A stretch of DNA of 64,000 bases from Fragum whitleyi. Its lineage: Eukaryota; Mollusca; Bivalvia; Cardiida; Cardiidae. Below the pieces are notes generated by a model that was not told the origin of the DNA, made no database searches, and worked only from the letters and a program-made list of their open reading frames with translations. The DNA lies in the NCBI GenBank assembly GCA_948146395.1, contig OX411547.1, positions 56,933,066 through 56,997,065 of the forward strand, in the 5' to 3' direction. How positions within the stretch are numbered: position 1 is the first letter of the stretch; the number at the start of each line of letters is the position of its first letter. This document shows, in pieces, positions 11,063 through 21,111 of this stretch. Both the position numbers and the translations under genes were made by a program.

Positions 11063-12221
11063 TCAGTTCTTTAAAGTTCCATACATTCTTTGGCGAATAG
11101 ATTGTATAAATGCCTTTTCTTGTATGTAAAAAAGGTTACACTCGGGTTTCGACAAGGTGAAATTTGAGTCCCATTCACTTTTCTCTATCTCTAATGTTTT
11201 TTTACCTTCACTTTTGCAATACTGTTCTACTATCACACGTACTTTTCGAAAATGTTCAACCTCTTTAATAAAATCTTGACCTTCGGCCGCTATCTGCTTT
11301 TCAAATTTTTTAACAGAAAAATCATAAATTGCATTATCAAGATACAGAAATTTATTAATTTTCATTTTATCACTTTCTGTGAGAAGTATTCTTGGACTTT
11401 GTTGCATTTCAGCCCTATTTTGTACCATATATAAAACATCTTTTATCGTCCAGTGTAGAATACGCTTCATGTAAACCATGGACTCATCAAATCTTTCTTT
11501 TATGATGATTAATTTGAATTCGTGACCAAGTCGTCTGAGATATTTGTCTATTACTGTCTTGGAATCGTTCGGTATTCTCCCTGGAAACAGATTTAGCGGA
11601 AATCCGAATTCAACGGCCATCCTGTTATTAAGCTGCGAGTTCCTAGGATCGGAGTTTTCATATTTTAATGGATTTTCGGCGTACGTTGTAACAGGATGAT
11701 CACCTTTCATTTGATAAATCTTGTTAATATCAACATTTGTGAAAAACTTCACAGCTGATTGAAACCTACTTATTGGTTCTCTTACTATCCCAATATTTAC
11801 TGTATTCTCTGGTAGAAATCTCCGAAATGACTTATAGTTATAAATCACGTGACAACACAAAATATCAAAATGGCTGCCTGGCGAAGGAGGTACTACATTT
11901 TTGTCGGTCAAACTATTTCCAAAACTGATGACATTAAGGAAGCCGGATTCACCTCGATAATGAGGTAAGATAAACGACAAATTTCTACTAGCACCAAATC
12001 GTAAGAACACATTTTGTGCGGTAGAACTTGCTGTTTTGTGAACTTTCAAGAATGCAACATGAGTTACTGGAATGTCTTTAGGATTGATGACACGAACTTT
12101 GTTTACGTCATGCTGTATTTCTCCCTCACTGTGCATCAACTTGTTCTGGTTGAGATCTTGTGCTGTGTGTAGAAGTAGGTAGATTGCGTAACCCACAAGG
12201 GAAGACATCAGAACAGCAGCA
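11063..12221 (-). CDS. Galactose-3-O-sulfotransferase-like protein, gene 1, 3' coding exon
   Basis: The family transfers sulfate from PAPS to the 3-OH of galactose on glycolipids or glycoproteins in the Golgi; the substrate here is unknown. The exon starts after a strong acceptor (TTTTTTCCCCGTAATTTCAG, boundary 12221/12222) and runs to TGA at 11063-11065. With the microexon at 16472-16500 and the candidate ATG at 20684-20686, the protein is 396 residues. Residues 1-10 are a basic tail and 11-28 a membrane anchor (AAVLMSSLVGYAIYLLL), giving a type II topology. About 66-82 is the 5'-phosphosulfate loop (HVAFLKVHKTASSTAQ) and about 155-164 the 3'-phosphate motif (GIVREPISRF). The open frame continues to an ATG at 12301, but those 16 extra codons are intron and MITE sequence. 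The closest relative in the window is gene 2 at 30336-31560. Family call is firm; substrate is not. Confidence 0.9.
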
Positions 12222-12235
12222 CTGAAATTACGGGG

Positions 12236-12505
12236 AAAAAACGTGCCATGTAATAACGTTAGGAATGTCGTGAATTTAACAAGATGCCTTTCATCTTGCA
12301 TCTTGTCAATTTCACGACGTTAAACGTTATGACATGTCACAACGTTTAACGTCGTGAAATTGATAAGATGGCTATAGAATGATTTTCGAATGAAATTGAA
12401 TCATTGTTATGACTGAGTTTTGAGTGATATTAAGGGAGGTTATACTATATCGCTGATTTCGCCCAAAATTGACAAAATTATAGACATTAACCCCCCCCCC
12501 CCCCT
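12236..12505. mobile_element. MITE family B copy with duplicated end, abutting the sulfotransferase acceptor
   Basis: Family ends occur three times here: AATTCACGACATTCCTAAC read on the minus strand at about 12258-12278, then TTGTCAATTTCACGACG at 12303 and CGTCGTGAAATTGATAAG at 12349. After these come the family body (GAGGTTATACTATATCGCTG) and a C run at 12491-12504. The inner edge lies only about 15-25 bases upstream of the acceptor of gene 1. Confidence 0.65.
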
Positions 12506-12934
12506 TTATTAATACGCTAACGTTTACGTATGCGTGTCTTCACGCACCGAACTGACGCTTTTAAGTCCAGATAAGCCAATAAAATCAAGAATGATTTGAT
12601 CGACTTGATTAATATGATGTTATTTAAGTATTTTTTGAACGATAGTATTTGTGTGTTTGAAAGGATAAACTTTAACAGATTAATGAAAATCAATAAGACC
12701 ATTTTTCCTGTGTTTCCGGAAAATGAAAGGAAATTTTTAAACTAACTTATCTTTTTGGCCATACAATAATTATTTCCAAGTGTAAAGGAAATTTGATCGA
12801 TTTCATAGACTATAGCGGCTAAACATGATTGTTGAATGAATTGCCATAAGGCGTTATTTACCATGTTTTCTTACGAATCAACCCTTTTTTCCGAAAGGAC
12901 CATCTTCTAAAAAACATGTGAACGTTTCAATAAA

Positions 12935-13182
12935 ATCAGGGCCCGAGGTTATAAAACTTTTCTCTTTCTCATTTCAAAATTTTCTCAAATTTCAATTTGA
13001 GATTAAAGCCGTAATTCTTTTTAATACTCATTTTAATGTATTCACATAATAGATAATAATGATAAGTTGTTATAAATAACAACTTATTAATATTATCTTT
13101 TATTTTCATACATGTATTTGGATTTAAAATTTGGTGAAATTCTCAGTTGAGCATGAGAAAAGTTTTATAACCTCGGGTCCTG
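12935..13182. mobile_element. Palindromic MITE with 27-bp inverted ends
   Basis: AATCAGGGCCCGAGGTTATA and the following AAACTTTTCT at the left are matched inverted by AGAAAAGTTTTATAACCTCG and GGTCCTGATT at the right. Two differences are visible in about 30 bases. The inside is AT-rich and noncoding. Confidence 0.7.
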
Positions 13183-13317
13183 ATTAGATATGCACACTTT
13201 CTAGTGTGGAGGATAATTGTTATCAGGCAGTTACACGGAAAATGTAATAGCATTCGCGTAATTTATCGATAAAGCGAAACTATTTTGAGTGAAATTTCAT
13301 CACGTCCATAGTCCCTT

Positions 13318-13882
13318 GTTTTAAAGCTGCTCTTTCACACTTTATCATAGGAAAAATACAAAATTTGTTCTTAGATTTGGAAATGTGTGTATGTTTAGAC
13401 GATTAAGAATAGCCCAAGCGCATTGGCACTAAAAGAACATATTTCAATAATTTTGTTACTTATTATTGTTATTATTAATTTTTTTTGAAGTGGCAAGATC
13501 AGTAAGGGATCCTGTCTATTTATATCGAGTCTATTTAGTACAAAATCGTTACTTTCCGTGAATAAACTTTCATTTTTGCTTGTATTGATATGTAGTTTAC
13601 AGCTGTCAAATACTTTTACCTTAATCTTTGATTGAATAAGACAAGCATGCGGAATTCGCATGCGTAAATAGTTTCCACGAAATTGAAGAATATTTTAGGC
13701 GTTAGAAGTTGCTTTATTTTTCAGAATGAATTTCGCTATATCGGTCTTTCTTACCATGCATTACCAGATTGAATCTTATTGTTTTAAAGGCTTCAACATG
13801 ATGAGGTCGTTACTTCTGATTGATTTTACTAAAATTTTCACAAGTCAACTTTTCCCAATCTGTGAAAGAGCAGCTTTAATTG
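13318..13882. repeat. Region bounded by inverted TTAAAGCTGCTCTTTCACA
   Basis: TTAAAGCTGCTCTTTCACA near 13322-13341 recurs inverted as TGTGAAAGAGCAGCTTTAA near 13860-13879. It may be a 560-bp TIR element. The inside codes for nothing recognisable. Confidence 0.4.
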
Positions 13883-13884
13883 GA

Positions 13885-14105
13885 TCTTCAACAATATGTA
13901 TGGTCTTAAGGAAGTAGAACCGTCATAGTTCCGCAACATTTCGGAATTAATGAATTTCTGAATGTTGACCGACGATTCCTCATGAAAATCATTTGGAAAC
14001 CTCGGTTAACACTGTTTCAGTTCATTATTCCCGATACGTTGCGGAACTATTACGGGTCCACTACCTTAAGGCCATACAATTATATTGTTGAAGATTCAAG
14101 GCAAT
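13885..14105. mobile_element. MITE family C nested in a second palindrome
   Basis: The inner element (about 13908-14085) has ends TTAAGGAAGTAGAACCGTCA and TACGGGTCCACTACCTTAAG. Immediately outside, ATCTTCAACAATATGTATGG at the left matches, inverted and with a small gap, CCATACAATTATATTGTTGA at the right. A second family C copy is at 18313-18480. Confidence 0.65.
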
Positions 14106-14121
14106 CGAGAAATATTTTTGC

Positions 14122-14478
14122 ACTTAAAGTGGAAGAGTTTTATGACATAAGTACATAGATCCATGGAAACGTTGCGTTAGCGCGAGCTAAACTGTGTATA
14201 TTTTTTATCGTTCATTTCAGAATTTACGTTACCATGTCGTCATAAAATTGACGAATTCGCGCGTTTTTTCACATATAACCCTACGCGTTCTTAAACGCTT
14301 ATCCTGGTCGTATTTTAGGTGATTCAATTCAATGGAATACACCAAAATGAAAATTAATGAATTGGGAACATTGGCGTGTAATTAGGACACTGTTATATTT
14401 AAAGATAAATACATGAGATTGAATTAAAGTTAAATTTTCAAATTTTGCGGCCCGAAAAAATTAGCTTTAAACTTATTT
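14122..14478 (+). mobile_element. Truncated left part of the long-TIR element
   Basis: It follows the order of 5002-5345: AAAGTGGAAGAG, CATAGATCCATGGAAACGTT, TTAGCGCGAGCT, TTTACGTTACCATGTCGTCA, CGCGCGTTTTTTCACA. Similarity ends where a family B MITE begins at about 14480. Confidence 0.65.
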
Positions 14479-14479
14479 A

Positions 14480-14830
14480 AAGCGAAATTTGAGTGAAATT
14501 CAAGGGAGGTAATCCAATATCCCTAAATTCGTTCGAATTAGCGAAATTTCTTACCTCCTTTTTACGAAAATTATACATACTTTTCTGCTTGTGTGACTTT
14601 TTGGAACAATCAGGCACATTAAAATCCACACCAGTCAATGAAATCTTAGAATAAGAAGATCGACGTTGATCGTCTTGAATGATTTTGAAATGTTTTTCTT
14701 ACGATTTAGAAGCGTTTCTAGTCGATTTGAGTGAGTGTTCGGAATGAATGAATGAATGAATGAATGGAGCGCTGAGTGAATGATTAAGAATGATTTCAAT
14801 CGGAATGAGTGTCAATTTGACGATGTTTAT
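14480..14830 (-). mobile_element. MITE family B copy
   Basis: Reverse-oriented family body with the central inverted pair CTAAATTCGTTCGAATTAGC. A (GAAT)n run of about 5 units lies at 14745, then GGAGCGCTGAGTGA and GTGTCAATTTGACGATGTT at the end. Confidence 0.75.
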
Positions 14831-14839
14831 TAGCTGTAT

Positions 14840-15480
14840 GAGCTAGAACCACGATTGAAATAAGAGAATTTCGGCACTTTTTCGTGTTATCCTCGTTTAA
14901 AAAGAAAGAGGAAAAAGATACATTGTAAGTGTTCAGACAAACACGCGTTTCAGGATTGTCAGTCCCTTGATCAGGGGCGTAGCTCCCATTACGCAATTTA
15001 CGCAATTACGTAAAAGAAATAATCCACTGTTGAATAATATCGTTGATGAATGATCATAACATCAAAACTACAGCTTATTCAAGCTGTAGTTACGATGTTT
15101 TGATAATTCACCAACGCTCAAATCATTAAAAGAGAGTGGCCGGAGGGATTTCATATTTTGTCACAGTTCTCATATCGCCTTTATCCTATATATTCTTTAG
15201 TTGTCGCCCTCTGAGTGCGTATGAATTTCAAATTTCTAGATACGCCCATGCTTTGATTGATAGGAAAGATCCTTGTGGTGGTCCAATTTTTCTGGGTAGG
15301 TTTGAAGACAATGAGATGAAGCAGTCAACTCTTGTGTGTTAACGTGGATTTCTTTTTTATTGTTTCACCAGGCTCATTTTCTATGATGCCTGACAGGTCG
15401 GGTCGATTTTCAAAAAAACTCTTATAATGACTTTTTCTTTTCTACCAATTCTGAAACAAAATCAGAATAAAACTGCGGGT
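14840..15480. other. No gene seen
   Basis: One small palindrome at 15065-15100 (ACTACAGCTTATTCAAGCTG region). The open frame at 15136-15342 has no recognisable domain. Confidence 0.3.
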
Positions 15481-15489
15481 TCTATATTA

Positions 15490-15790
15490 AAAAGAGATGT
15501 TGTAAAGCATTTATGCCCCCATTAAAGCAGATCAATATCATTTTCTTTGTCAATCAATAAAGGGCAATGACACACAAAATATGATGAGTAGAGTAAGAGC
15601 TTTTATGGACTGCATTTCTCCTCAATAGGATCTATTTACCTGTGAAGTTTCGTGATTCTAGCTTGCATACTTTTGAGATTTGATCCAGACAAAAAACAGT
15701 CTACAGACGGACCGACCGACGGACCGACCAACGGACCAACCGACCGTCCGACCATCCCCGACCGACCGTCCGACCATCCCCGACCGACCC
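15490..15790 (+). repeat. HINE-3 fragment: 5' side with GACC minisatellite
   Basis: Sequence leading to GATCCAGACAAAAAACAGTC is followed by a GACCGACC / GTCCGACCATCCCC minisatellite at about 15700-15788. The same 22-bp pattern resumes at 16186, beyond an inserted MITE, so 15490-15790 and 16186-16312 look like two halves of one element. Confidence 0.55.
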
Positions 15791-16183
15791 ACTCGGGAAC
15801 CTTCGGCGATTCTACGGAATAGACCTCGGGACTAATAAGGGCGCAGCCATGAAAGCGCGTCATTTTGCACGTGGGTTTATATGACGTCACAAACATAACT
15901 AAGGATGACGTTGCGAAAAATAAAATCAACGTAAGGTTTAAATTGGGCACATTATGATTTGAAAACAAAACGCAGTGTTTTACTGCGTTTTGCTTTTAAA
16001 TTATAAAATGCCAAAATGATCTCCGCAGACGATCGAAAAACATTAAAGGAATATACTACTCTTCAAGCGTATTAACCAAAGTACCACCAGGGGCCGATTT
16101 ACCGAAAAATGACCAAAAATTACTACACTTACGTCCGAGGTACTTTTCAGTTTACGGAAAAGTCCGAGCGATGTTCCGAATGC
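15790..16183 (+). mobile_element. MITE family E inserted in the minisatellite
   Basis: One end is GGGAACCTTCGGCGATTCTA and the other is AAGTCCGAGCGATGTTCCGA. The central palindrome is AAAACGCAGTGTTTTACTGC. It carries TATGACGTCACAAACAT. Further copies are at 32218, 41650, 53045 and 53508. Confidence 0.75.
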
Positions 16184-16312
16184 GACCGACCGTCCGACCA
16201 TCCCCGACCGACCGTCCGACCATCCCCGACCGACCGACCGTCAGACCGACCAACCGACCGACCGTCAGACAAGTGCAAAGCAATATACCCCTCTTCTTCG
16301 GAGGGGACATAC
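16184..16312 (+). repeat. HINE-3 3' end: GACC minisatellite and terminal stem-loop
   Basis: The minisatellite at 16186-16270 ends in CAATATACCCCTCTTCTTCG GAGGGG, a stem-loop (CCCCTC/GAGGGG) followed by ACATA. This is the style of 3' end seen in tandem-core bivalve elements. The frame at 16109-16315 (PTDRPSDRPTD) is a translation of this repeat. Confidence 0.6.
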
Positions 16313-16344
16313 TGACTCTATAACTCTACAAACTCTGTAACAAT

Positions 16345-16436
16345 CAAAGCTTAATCGACAGACGGAATGACGCACGACGGGAATACCGCCATCGTTATAG
16401 CTCCTCTGAATTCTGGTCAGAAGAGCTAAAATGTTT
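16345..16436 (+). repeat. HINE-4 3' end
   Basis: GACAGACGGAATGACGCACG leads to TATAGCTCCTCTGAATTCTG GTCAGAAGAGCTAAAA, where AGCTC.TCTG pairs with CAGAAGAGCT. A sibling end is at 19960-20045. It stops about 35 bases from the microexon. Confidence 0.55.
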
Positions 16437-16471
16437 GCTCGCACATTGAGAAAATGGAATATAACGCTCAC

Positions 16472-16500
16472 CTGAACTTCTTCTCATATCGTCTTGTCAG
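16472..16500 (-). CDS. Microexon (29 nt) of sulfotransferase gene 1
   Basis: On the minus strand this reads acceptor TTTCTTATTTCAG, 29 bases, donor GTGAGC. Its nine codons give L-T-R-R-Y-E-K-K-F and two bases are left over. Joined to the first base of the exon ending at 12221 they make a serine codon (AG+T), and the frame stays open into AAVLMSSLVGYAIYLLL. The product is the short basic cytosolic tail expected before a type II membrane anchor. The same arrangement, with identical length, phase and core bases (GATATGnGAAnAAGnTCAG), lies upstream of paralogue gene 2 at 40860-40888. Conserved length, phase, splice sites and peptide make chance unlikely. It is too short for ORF-based gene finders and lies between two repeats. 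Confidence 0.75.
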
Positions 16501-16754
16501 CTGAAATAAGAAATGGACAAGAATGTTAAGGTAGGCAATATCCCGTTCTTTAAGAGATAAACTAGAGCTGTCGGGGGACAGCGAAGCTCGACTATTCCTA
16601 GTGCTGGATAGTAACAGCAAATCAATATCGAAATTTGAAAATTCCATCAAAATGCAAGTCAAAAGTAATCAATTTTTGTCCAGAGGCCGATATCATGGTC
16701 ACAGACACACGTAAAAAGTTTCGAGGCTTAGGTAGAATTTTGAATTTAACAGAT

Positions 16755-17447
16755 ATATACGGTAGCATAGAGGTGACATTTGCACATTCTTTATTTTCTG
16801 GGATTTTCGTTTTTAAAGTTATTTTATGAAGAATAAAAATAAATGAAAAAACAAAATCCTCGATTTTCTTTTTACAAGTTTTTTTTAAAGAATAAAAATA
16901 AATGCCAAAAACAAAAATCTCGCTATTCGTTTTACAAGTATTTTTTAAAGAAAAAAAAATGCGAGAAACAAACCCCTTGATTTTCGTTTTAAGAGTTTTT
17001 TATTATTATTATTTTAGAAAAAAAGAAAATGCAAAAAAATAAAATCCGCAACTTTCGTTTTACAAGTTTTCTTTTGTAGAATAAAAAAAATGCGAAAAAC
17101 CAAAATAGGCATCGGCAGTTCTTATTGGATAATTAAGTCGTGCTCACGACTTAGTTGGAGACTTTGATTGGTCAAATCATCGCGTGCTCACGACTTAAGT
17201 TTTCGTTTTTTGCATTTTTTATTCAATAGAATAAAACTTGAAAAACGAAAATTGATTTTCGCATTTTTTTAATCAATGAGTTTATAAAAAAAAAACTTGT
17301 AAAACGAGGATTTTGTTTTTAGCATTTTTTATTATTCCATAAAAAAAAACCTTGAAAAACGAAAATCCCATAATTTTTCAAATAATTTTTTTTTCAAGGT
17401 AAATAATAAAAAAAATGTAAATGTCACCTCTATGCCACCGTAGATAT
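16755..17447. mobile_element. Foldback element with inverted arrays of about 60-bp repeats
   Basis: Ends are CGGTAGCATAGAGGTGACAT (left) and ATGTCACCTCTATGCCACCG (right). The left arm has four or five diverged tandem units around AAAATCCTCGATTTTCGTTT TACAAG; the right arm has the same units inverted. The middle carries GTGCTCACGACTTA twice. It is inserted in HINE-2. Confidence 0.75.
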
Positions 17448-18312
17448 ACAACAGTTGCACGTAAAAATTTAACCAAGAAGTTTTCAGTCCAAATGGGTAA
17501 AATTCTACTAAATCTAATATAAGAGTAATGGATCTTTGTCTATAGGATGATATTATGATCATAGAAGCATGTGCAAAATTTCCAAACAAATGCTCTTGTA
17601 GAAACAGAGATATTACAAATATACATCAGTTGCACGTTAAAACTTAACCAAAAATTCCTAAGTCCGAAAAGGGTTAAAATTCCATTAAATTCAATATCAG
17701 AGAAATGAAAATTTGCCTAGAGGCTGATATTATGGCCACAGAAGAAAGTGCAAAGTTTCCGGGCAACAACTTACGAAGGAACAGAGATATTACTGATATA
17801 CTGATATACAGCTGCACGTAAAAGCTTAACTAAGAATTTCAAAAAAGGGTTAAAGTTCCACTCTATAAGATATCAGAGTAATTAACCTTTGTCTATAGTC
17901 TGATTTTTTTGTCAAAGGAGCATGTGATAAGTTTCCAGACAAAATCCTGAGAAGAAGCAGATATATAATCGATATAAAACGGTTGCACGTAAGAACTTAC
18001 CCAGGAATTTTTAATTACGAAAAGGGTTAAACTCCACTAAATTCAATATCAGAGAATTGAATCTTTGTCTAGAGGCTGATATTATGGTCACAGAAGGATA
18101 AACAAAGTTTTCAAGCAATAGCTTAAGTAGAAATAGAGAAATAACTGATATACAACATTTGCACGTTAAAACTTAACCAAGATTTATAAGTCCGAAAAGG
18201 GTTAAAATTCCACTAAATTCAATATCTGCGTAATGAAGCTTTGCCTAGAGGCTTATATCATTGTCACAGAAGTATGTGTAAAGTTTCAAAGCAACTGCCT
18301 AGGTCAAGAGAT

Positions 18313-18480
18313 TTTAAGGTAGTGGACCCGTTATAGTTCCGCAACATTTCGGACCACATATTCTTTCACAATGTTAACTGAGGTTTCCAAATGAAAATCA
18401 TTTGGAAACCCCGGTTATCATTGTTAAAGTTCATTACTTCTGAGATGTTGCAAATCTATTACGGGTCCACTACCTTAACC
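18313..18480. mobile_element. MITE family C inserted in HINE-2
   Basis: Ends are TTAAGGTAGTGGACCCGTTA and TACGGGTCCACTACCTTAA. The centre is a CCAAATGAAAATCATTTGG palindrome. It is flanked by HINE-2 sequence on both sides. Confidence 0.75.
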
Positions 18481-18569
18481 AAAGCACTTCGCCGACGCCA
18501 GCGCCGACGCCAAGGCCCGGGTGACCGAAATAGCCCCCCCCCCCCTTTTCTACGAATAGTCGAGCTAAA

Positions 18570-19300
18570 AGTATTTCTAATACATGAGTATATTTATGTT
18601 TTTAATTAATATTTGCAGGAAATCAAAAAATAATCTCCGATCAACATCAAAGTGATTCAATAGAAAGTTGTAAGCTAAGATATTGCCCTTCGTGTAGAAG
18701 CAGAAGCAATGCAATGAAATTATACATCACACAGAATTATTTTCTATAATATGACATTATATAGCCTTGCCGCAATAATACGAGCCCGTCATATGTTCAG
18801 GAACACCATGTGAAAGAAAAATCTAGGATAATTCTTTTATAAATGTATGGCAATATGAATTCCTTTTACAGTCACACATTGTCGTAAAGCCAAAAGGTCA
18901 AATTATTTATTTCGAGAAATTCCATTTATTGATATCAACAGCTAATAATTTAATTTCAGTTGATTCAATCAGATTTCGTGCATTCTGATAAGCTGAAAAA
19001 TTGTTTCCATTCCTCAATGGAATTAATTTTGATTACGCAGCTATTTTGTAAGCTTCAGCAAAAGGAAGTCCCATGAGAAAGCTGACAATTTTTGACAAAT
19101 CTTTACATTTTTTGCTTCATCATTTTATGTATTAAATTATAAGTATGAAGAGATAATTTATAATTTCAAACCTCTATGAATCAACAATTAATCTCTCCGT
19201 CTCTCAAATATGGTAATAATACCATAGCGGATGGTAAGCCTACCCATGCTTTCCTGGCGTCTAATATACTAGTGCAATCACAACTTTTCATCCGAGCCAC
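18570..19300. other. No gene seen; intronic in the gene 1 model
   Basis: AT-rich, no exon and no recognised repeat. Confidence 0.3.
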
Positions 19301-19307
19301 CAGCTAC

Positions 19308-19885
19308 AGTTAATTACATCGTGAAATTGACATTTACATCAATCAAAACAATTCTAAATCGGTCACTCAGCGCTCCATTCATTCATTCCTAACTCTCACC
19401 CAACACATTCAAAAACACTCCAAAATAACTAATAAGATAAGATCAACAACAACATTCAAAAGGAAAATAGCTAGAAAAAATCGATTTCATTGACGTCATT
19501 GAAATTTTTAGCGTGTGATTGGTTCTTGAAGAACAAGAGCCAATTTAAAGACCTTGTATAATTTTCTCAGTAAAGGGAGGAAATAAATGGGGCTAATTTT
19601 GTTCACTCTTAACAAAATTAGTGATATTGGGTTACCTCCTTTAAATTCCACTCAAAACTCGCTCATCGCACTCATTCAATTTCACTCCAAAATCATTCCA
19701 AAAGCATTCACCGTGTCAATTTCATGATGTTATCAATTATAGTCAAAATTTGATATATTAACAAAATTAGTAATATTGGGTTACCTCCTTAAATTCCACT
19801 CAAAACTCACTCATCGCACTCATTCAATTTCACTCCAAAATCATTCCAAAAGTATTCACCGGGTCAATTTCACGGTGTTATCAAC
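19308..19885 (+). mobile_element. MITE family B copy with a duplicated right end
   Basis: A full copy spans about 19314-19740. Then the right third (TTAGTAATATTGGGTTACCT to GTCAATTTCACGGTGTTATC) is repeated at about 19760-19883 with few changes, a direct duplication of roughly 130 bp. Confidence 0.75.
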
Positions 19886-19959
19886 TGTAGTCAATCATCC
19901 GGACAAAGTTTATAGAGAATCTGATGATATTCGTGGACTTAATTGCATAAACTAGAAAA

Positions 19960-20045
19960 AATAAATGGACGGACGGACAGTCGGACGGACGGGAAACACG
20001 TCATAGATATAGCTATTCTGACCTTCTGTCAGTAGAGCTGATACA
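19960..20045 (+). repeat. HINE-4 3' end fragment
   Basis: GGACGGACGGACAGTCGGAC runs into CATAGATATAGCTATTCTGA CCTTCTGTCAGTAGAGCT, with CTGAC/GTCAG-type pairing as at 16345-16436. Confidence 0.5.
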
Positions 20046-20339
20046 AGTATGAAATAAGGATATATGTGACATAATAATATGACCCACGTCGCGGGAGTGA
20101 AACAACCAAGTTGAATACGGATGTTATTACACTGGTGGAAAAACTATGCAAATGAGGCCAGAGCGAATAGCAACGCTATTTTGTAACCGTGAAAAGGACG
20201 TCATAATGTATATAGCGTGACGTCACTTTTAAACGGCGTTATATGTTTCGCGGTAAATTGAAATTTTGAATTTCATGAATTTTGACGATGTTTCGCAAAA
20301 TTCGATTCATATTATAAACAGAATATGAAATTTGTGCTC

Positions 20340-20450
20340 ATAAAATACCGAATTTATTAAACTCGTAATCTAAAACAGATAAAAACTCGGCGCAGCCTCG
20401 TTTTTATCTGTATATAGATGGCTAGTTTAATAATTTCGGTATTCCATGAC
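20340..20450. repeat. Palindromic element
   Basis: AATACCGAATTTATTAAACT and CAGATAAAAACTCGG at the left are matched inverted by CGTTTTTATCTG and AGTTTAATAATTTCGGTATT at the right. Confidence 0.6.
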
Positions 20451-20683
20451 CTGCATTCAATATCCTCTATTTTCCAATTATTTCTCATTAGCACAACGTT
20501 TAGACTCAGATCATCCTGTCCATACACATGATCCAATCTGCGTCGTCACTACGCACCATATAGAAATTTATTGTCCTACATATATTCTTTACAATCCCGG
20601 AATTATCATGCATACAAAAATTTGATGGAAATGTCACGCACGGACTAAAATAAATTATTATCGAAATAAATTTATTATCTCAC

Positions 20684-20686
20684 CAT
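20684..20686 (-). CDS. Candidate start exon (ATG) of sulfotransferase gene 1
   Basis: On the minus strand GATTTGCAACAATG is followed directly by GTGAGATAA, a consensus-like donor. If used, the ATG joins in phase 0 to the microexon at 16472-16500 and gives MLTRRYEKKFS plus the anchor, a normal short type II tail. The surrounding 100 bases match no repeat I can see. A three-base coding exon is easy to find by chance, so this is only the best candidate seen. The true first exon could lie elsewhere. Confidence 0.3.
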
Positions 20687-21111
20687 TGTTGCAAATCCGT
20701 TTCGAGTGCACGTGTCTGTTCAAATCCAGGAGTTTTCACAATAATATTTGAAGTTCTTTTTTTGTTACATAGAGGAAACCAATCGCGATAATTTTGACAT
20801 TCGCATAGTCTTGTGGGTAATACACGTTGTGAACATTACTCGAATGTGCTCATCTTACCCGTTGTTTTATAGAAGTACAAACGTCCAGTTATCACCGCCC
20901 GTGAACACGAAATCCCAATACAATTATCGTAAATGCGTGTGAATAATTAAAATATTCTTAAACCAAGTGGGCAAATGTGCTTTGGAACATGTGAACACAA
21001 TTCGTATTTAGTATCCAAATTCTCGTAACCTTATCTTCAAGATTTGGTAAACTACCGAAGATTTAGCGCTTCAGTTATATTTTCGAATATTTAAAGAAAC
21101 TAGTGGATATG

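Larger units (their letters stand above)
16562..18562 (+). mobile_element. HINE-2 copy with three nested features
   Basis: The 5' end is AGAGCTGTCGGGGGACAGCG AAGCTCGACTATTCC, with a perfect stem. The 3' end is GAATAGCC, a C run, then CTACGAATAGTCGAGCTAAA. Tandem units of about 177 bp are marked near 17487, 17660, 17834, 18015 and 18190. A foldback element (16755-17447) interrupts the first unit, and family C MITE (18313-18480) interrupts the last. It occupies the first intron of the inferred sulfotransferase gene 1. Confidence 0.8.

Noticed and set aside
12222..12301. The upstream ATG at 12301 as start of sulfotransferase gene 1
   Set aside because: The codons from 12301 to 12222 lie in a MITE end and a polypyrimidine tract before a strong acceptor. 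The paralogue has the acceptor at the same place and a different leader.
15700..16312. Frames rich in P-T-D-R and G-P-S-V (16109-16315, 15636-15968)
   Set aside because: They translate the GACC minisatellite and MITE E.
17990..18010. GTAAGTTC donor on the minus strand as an exon of gene 1
   Set aside because: It lies in a HINE-2 core unit and is not preserved in the other units.
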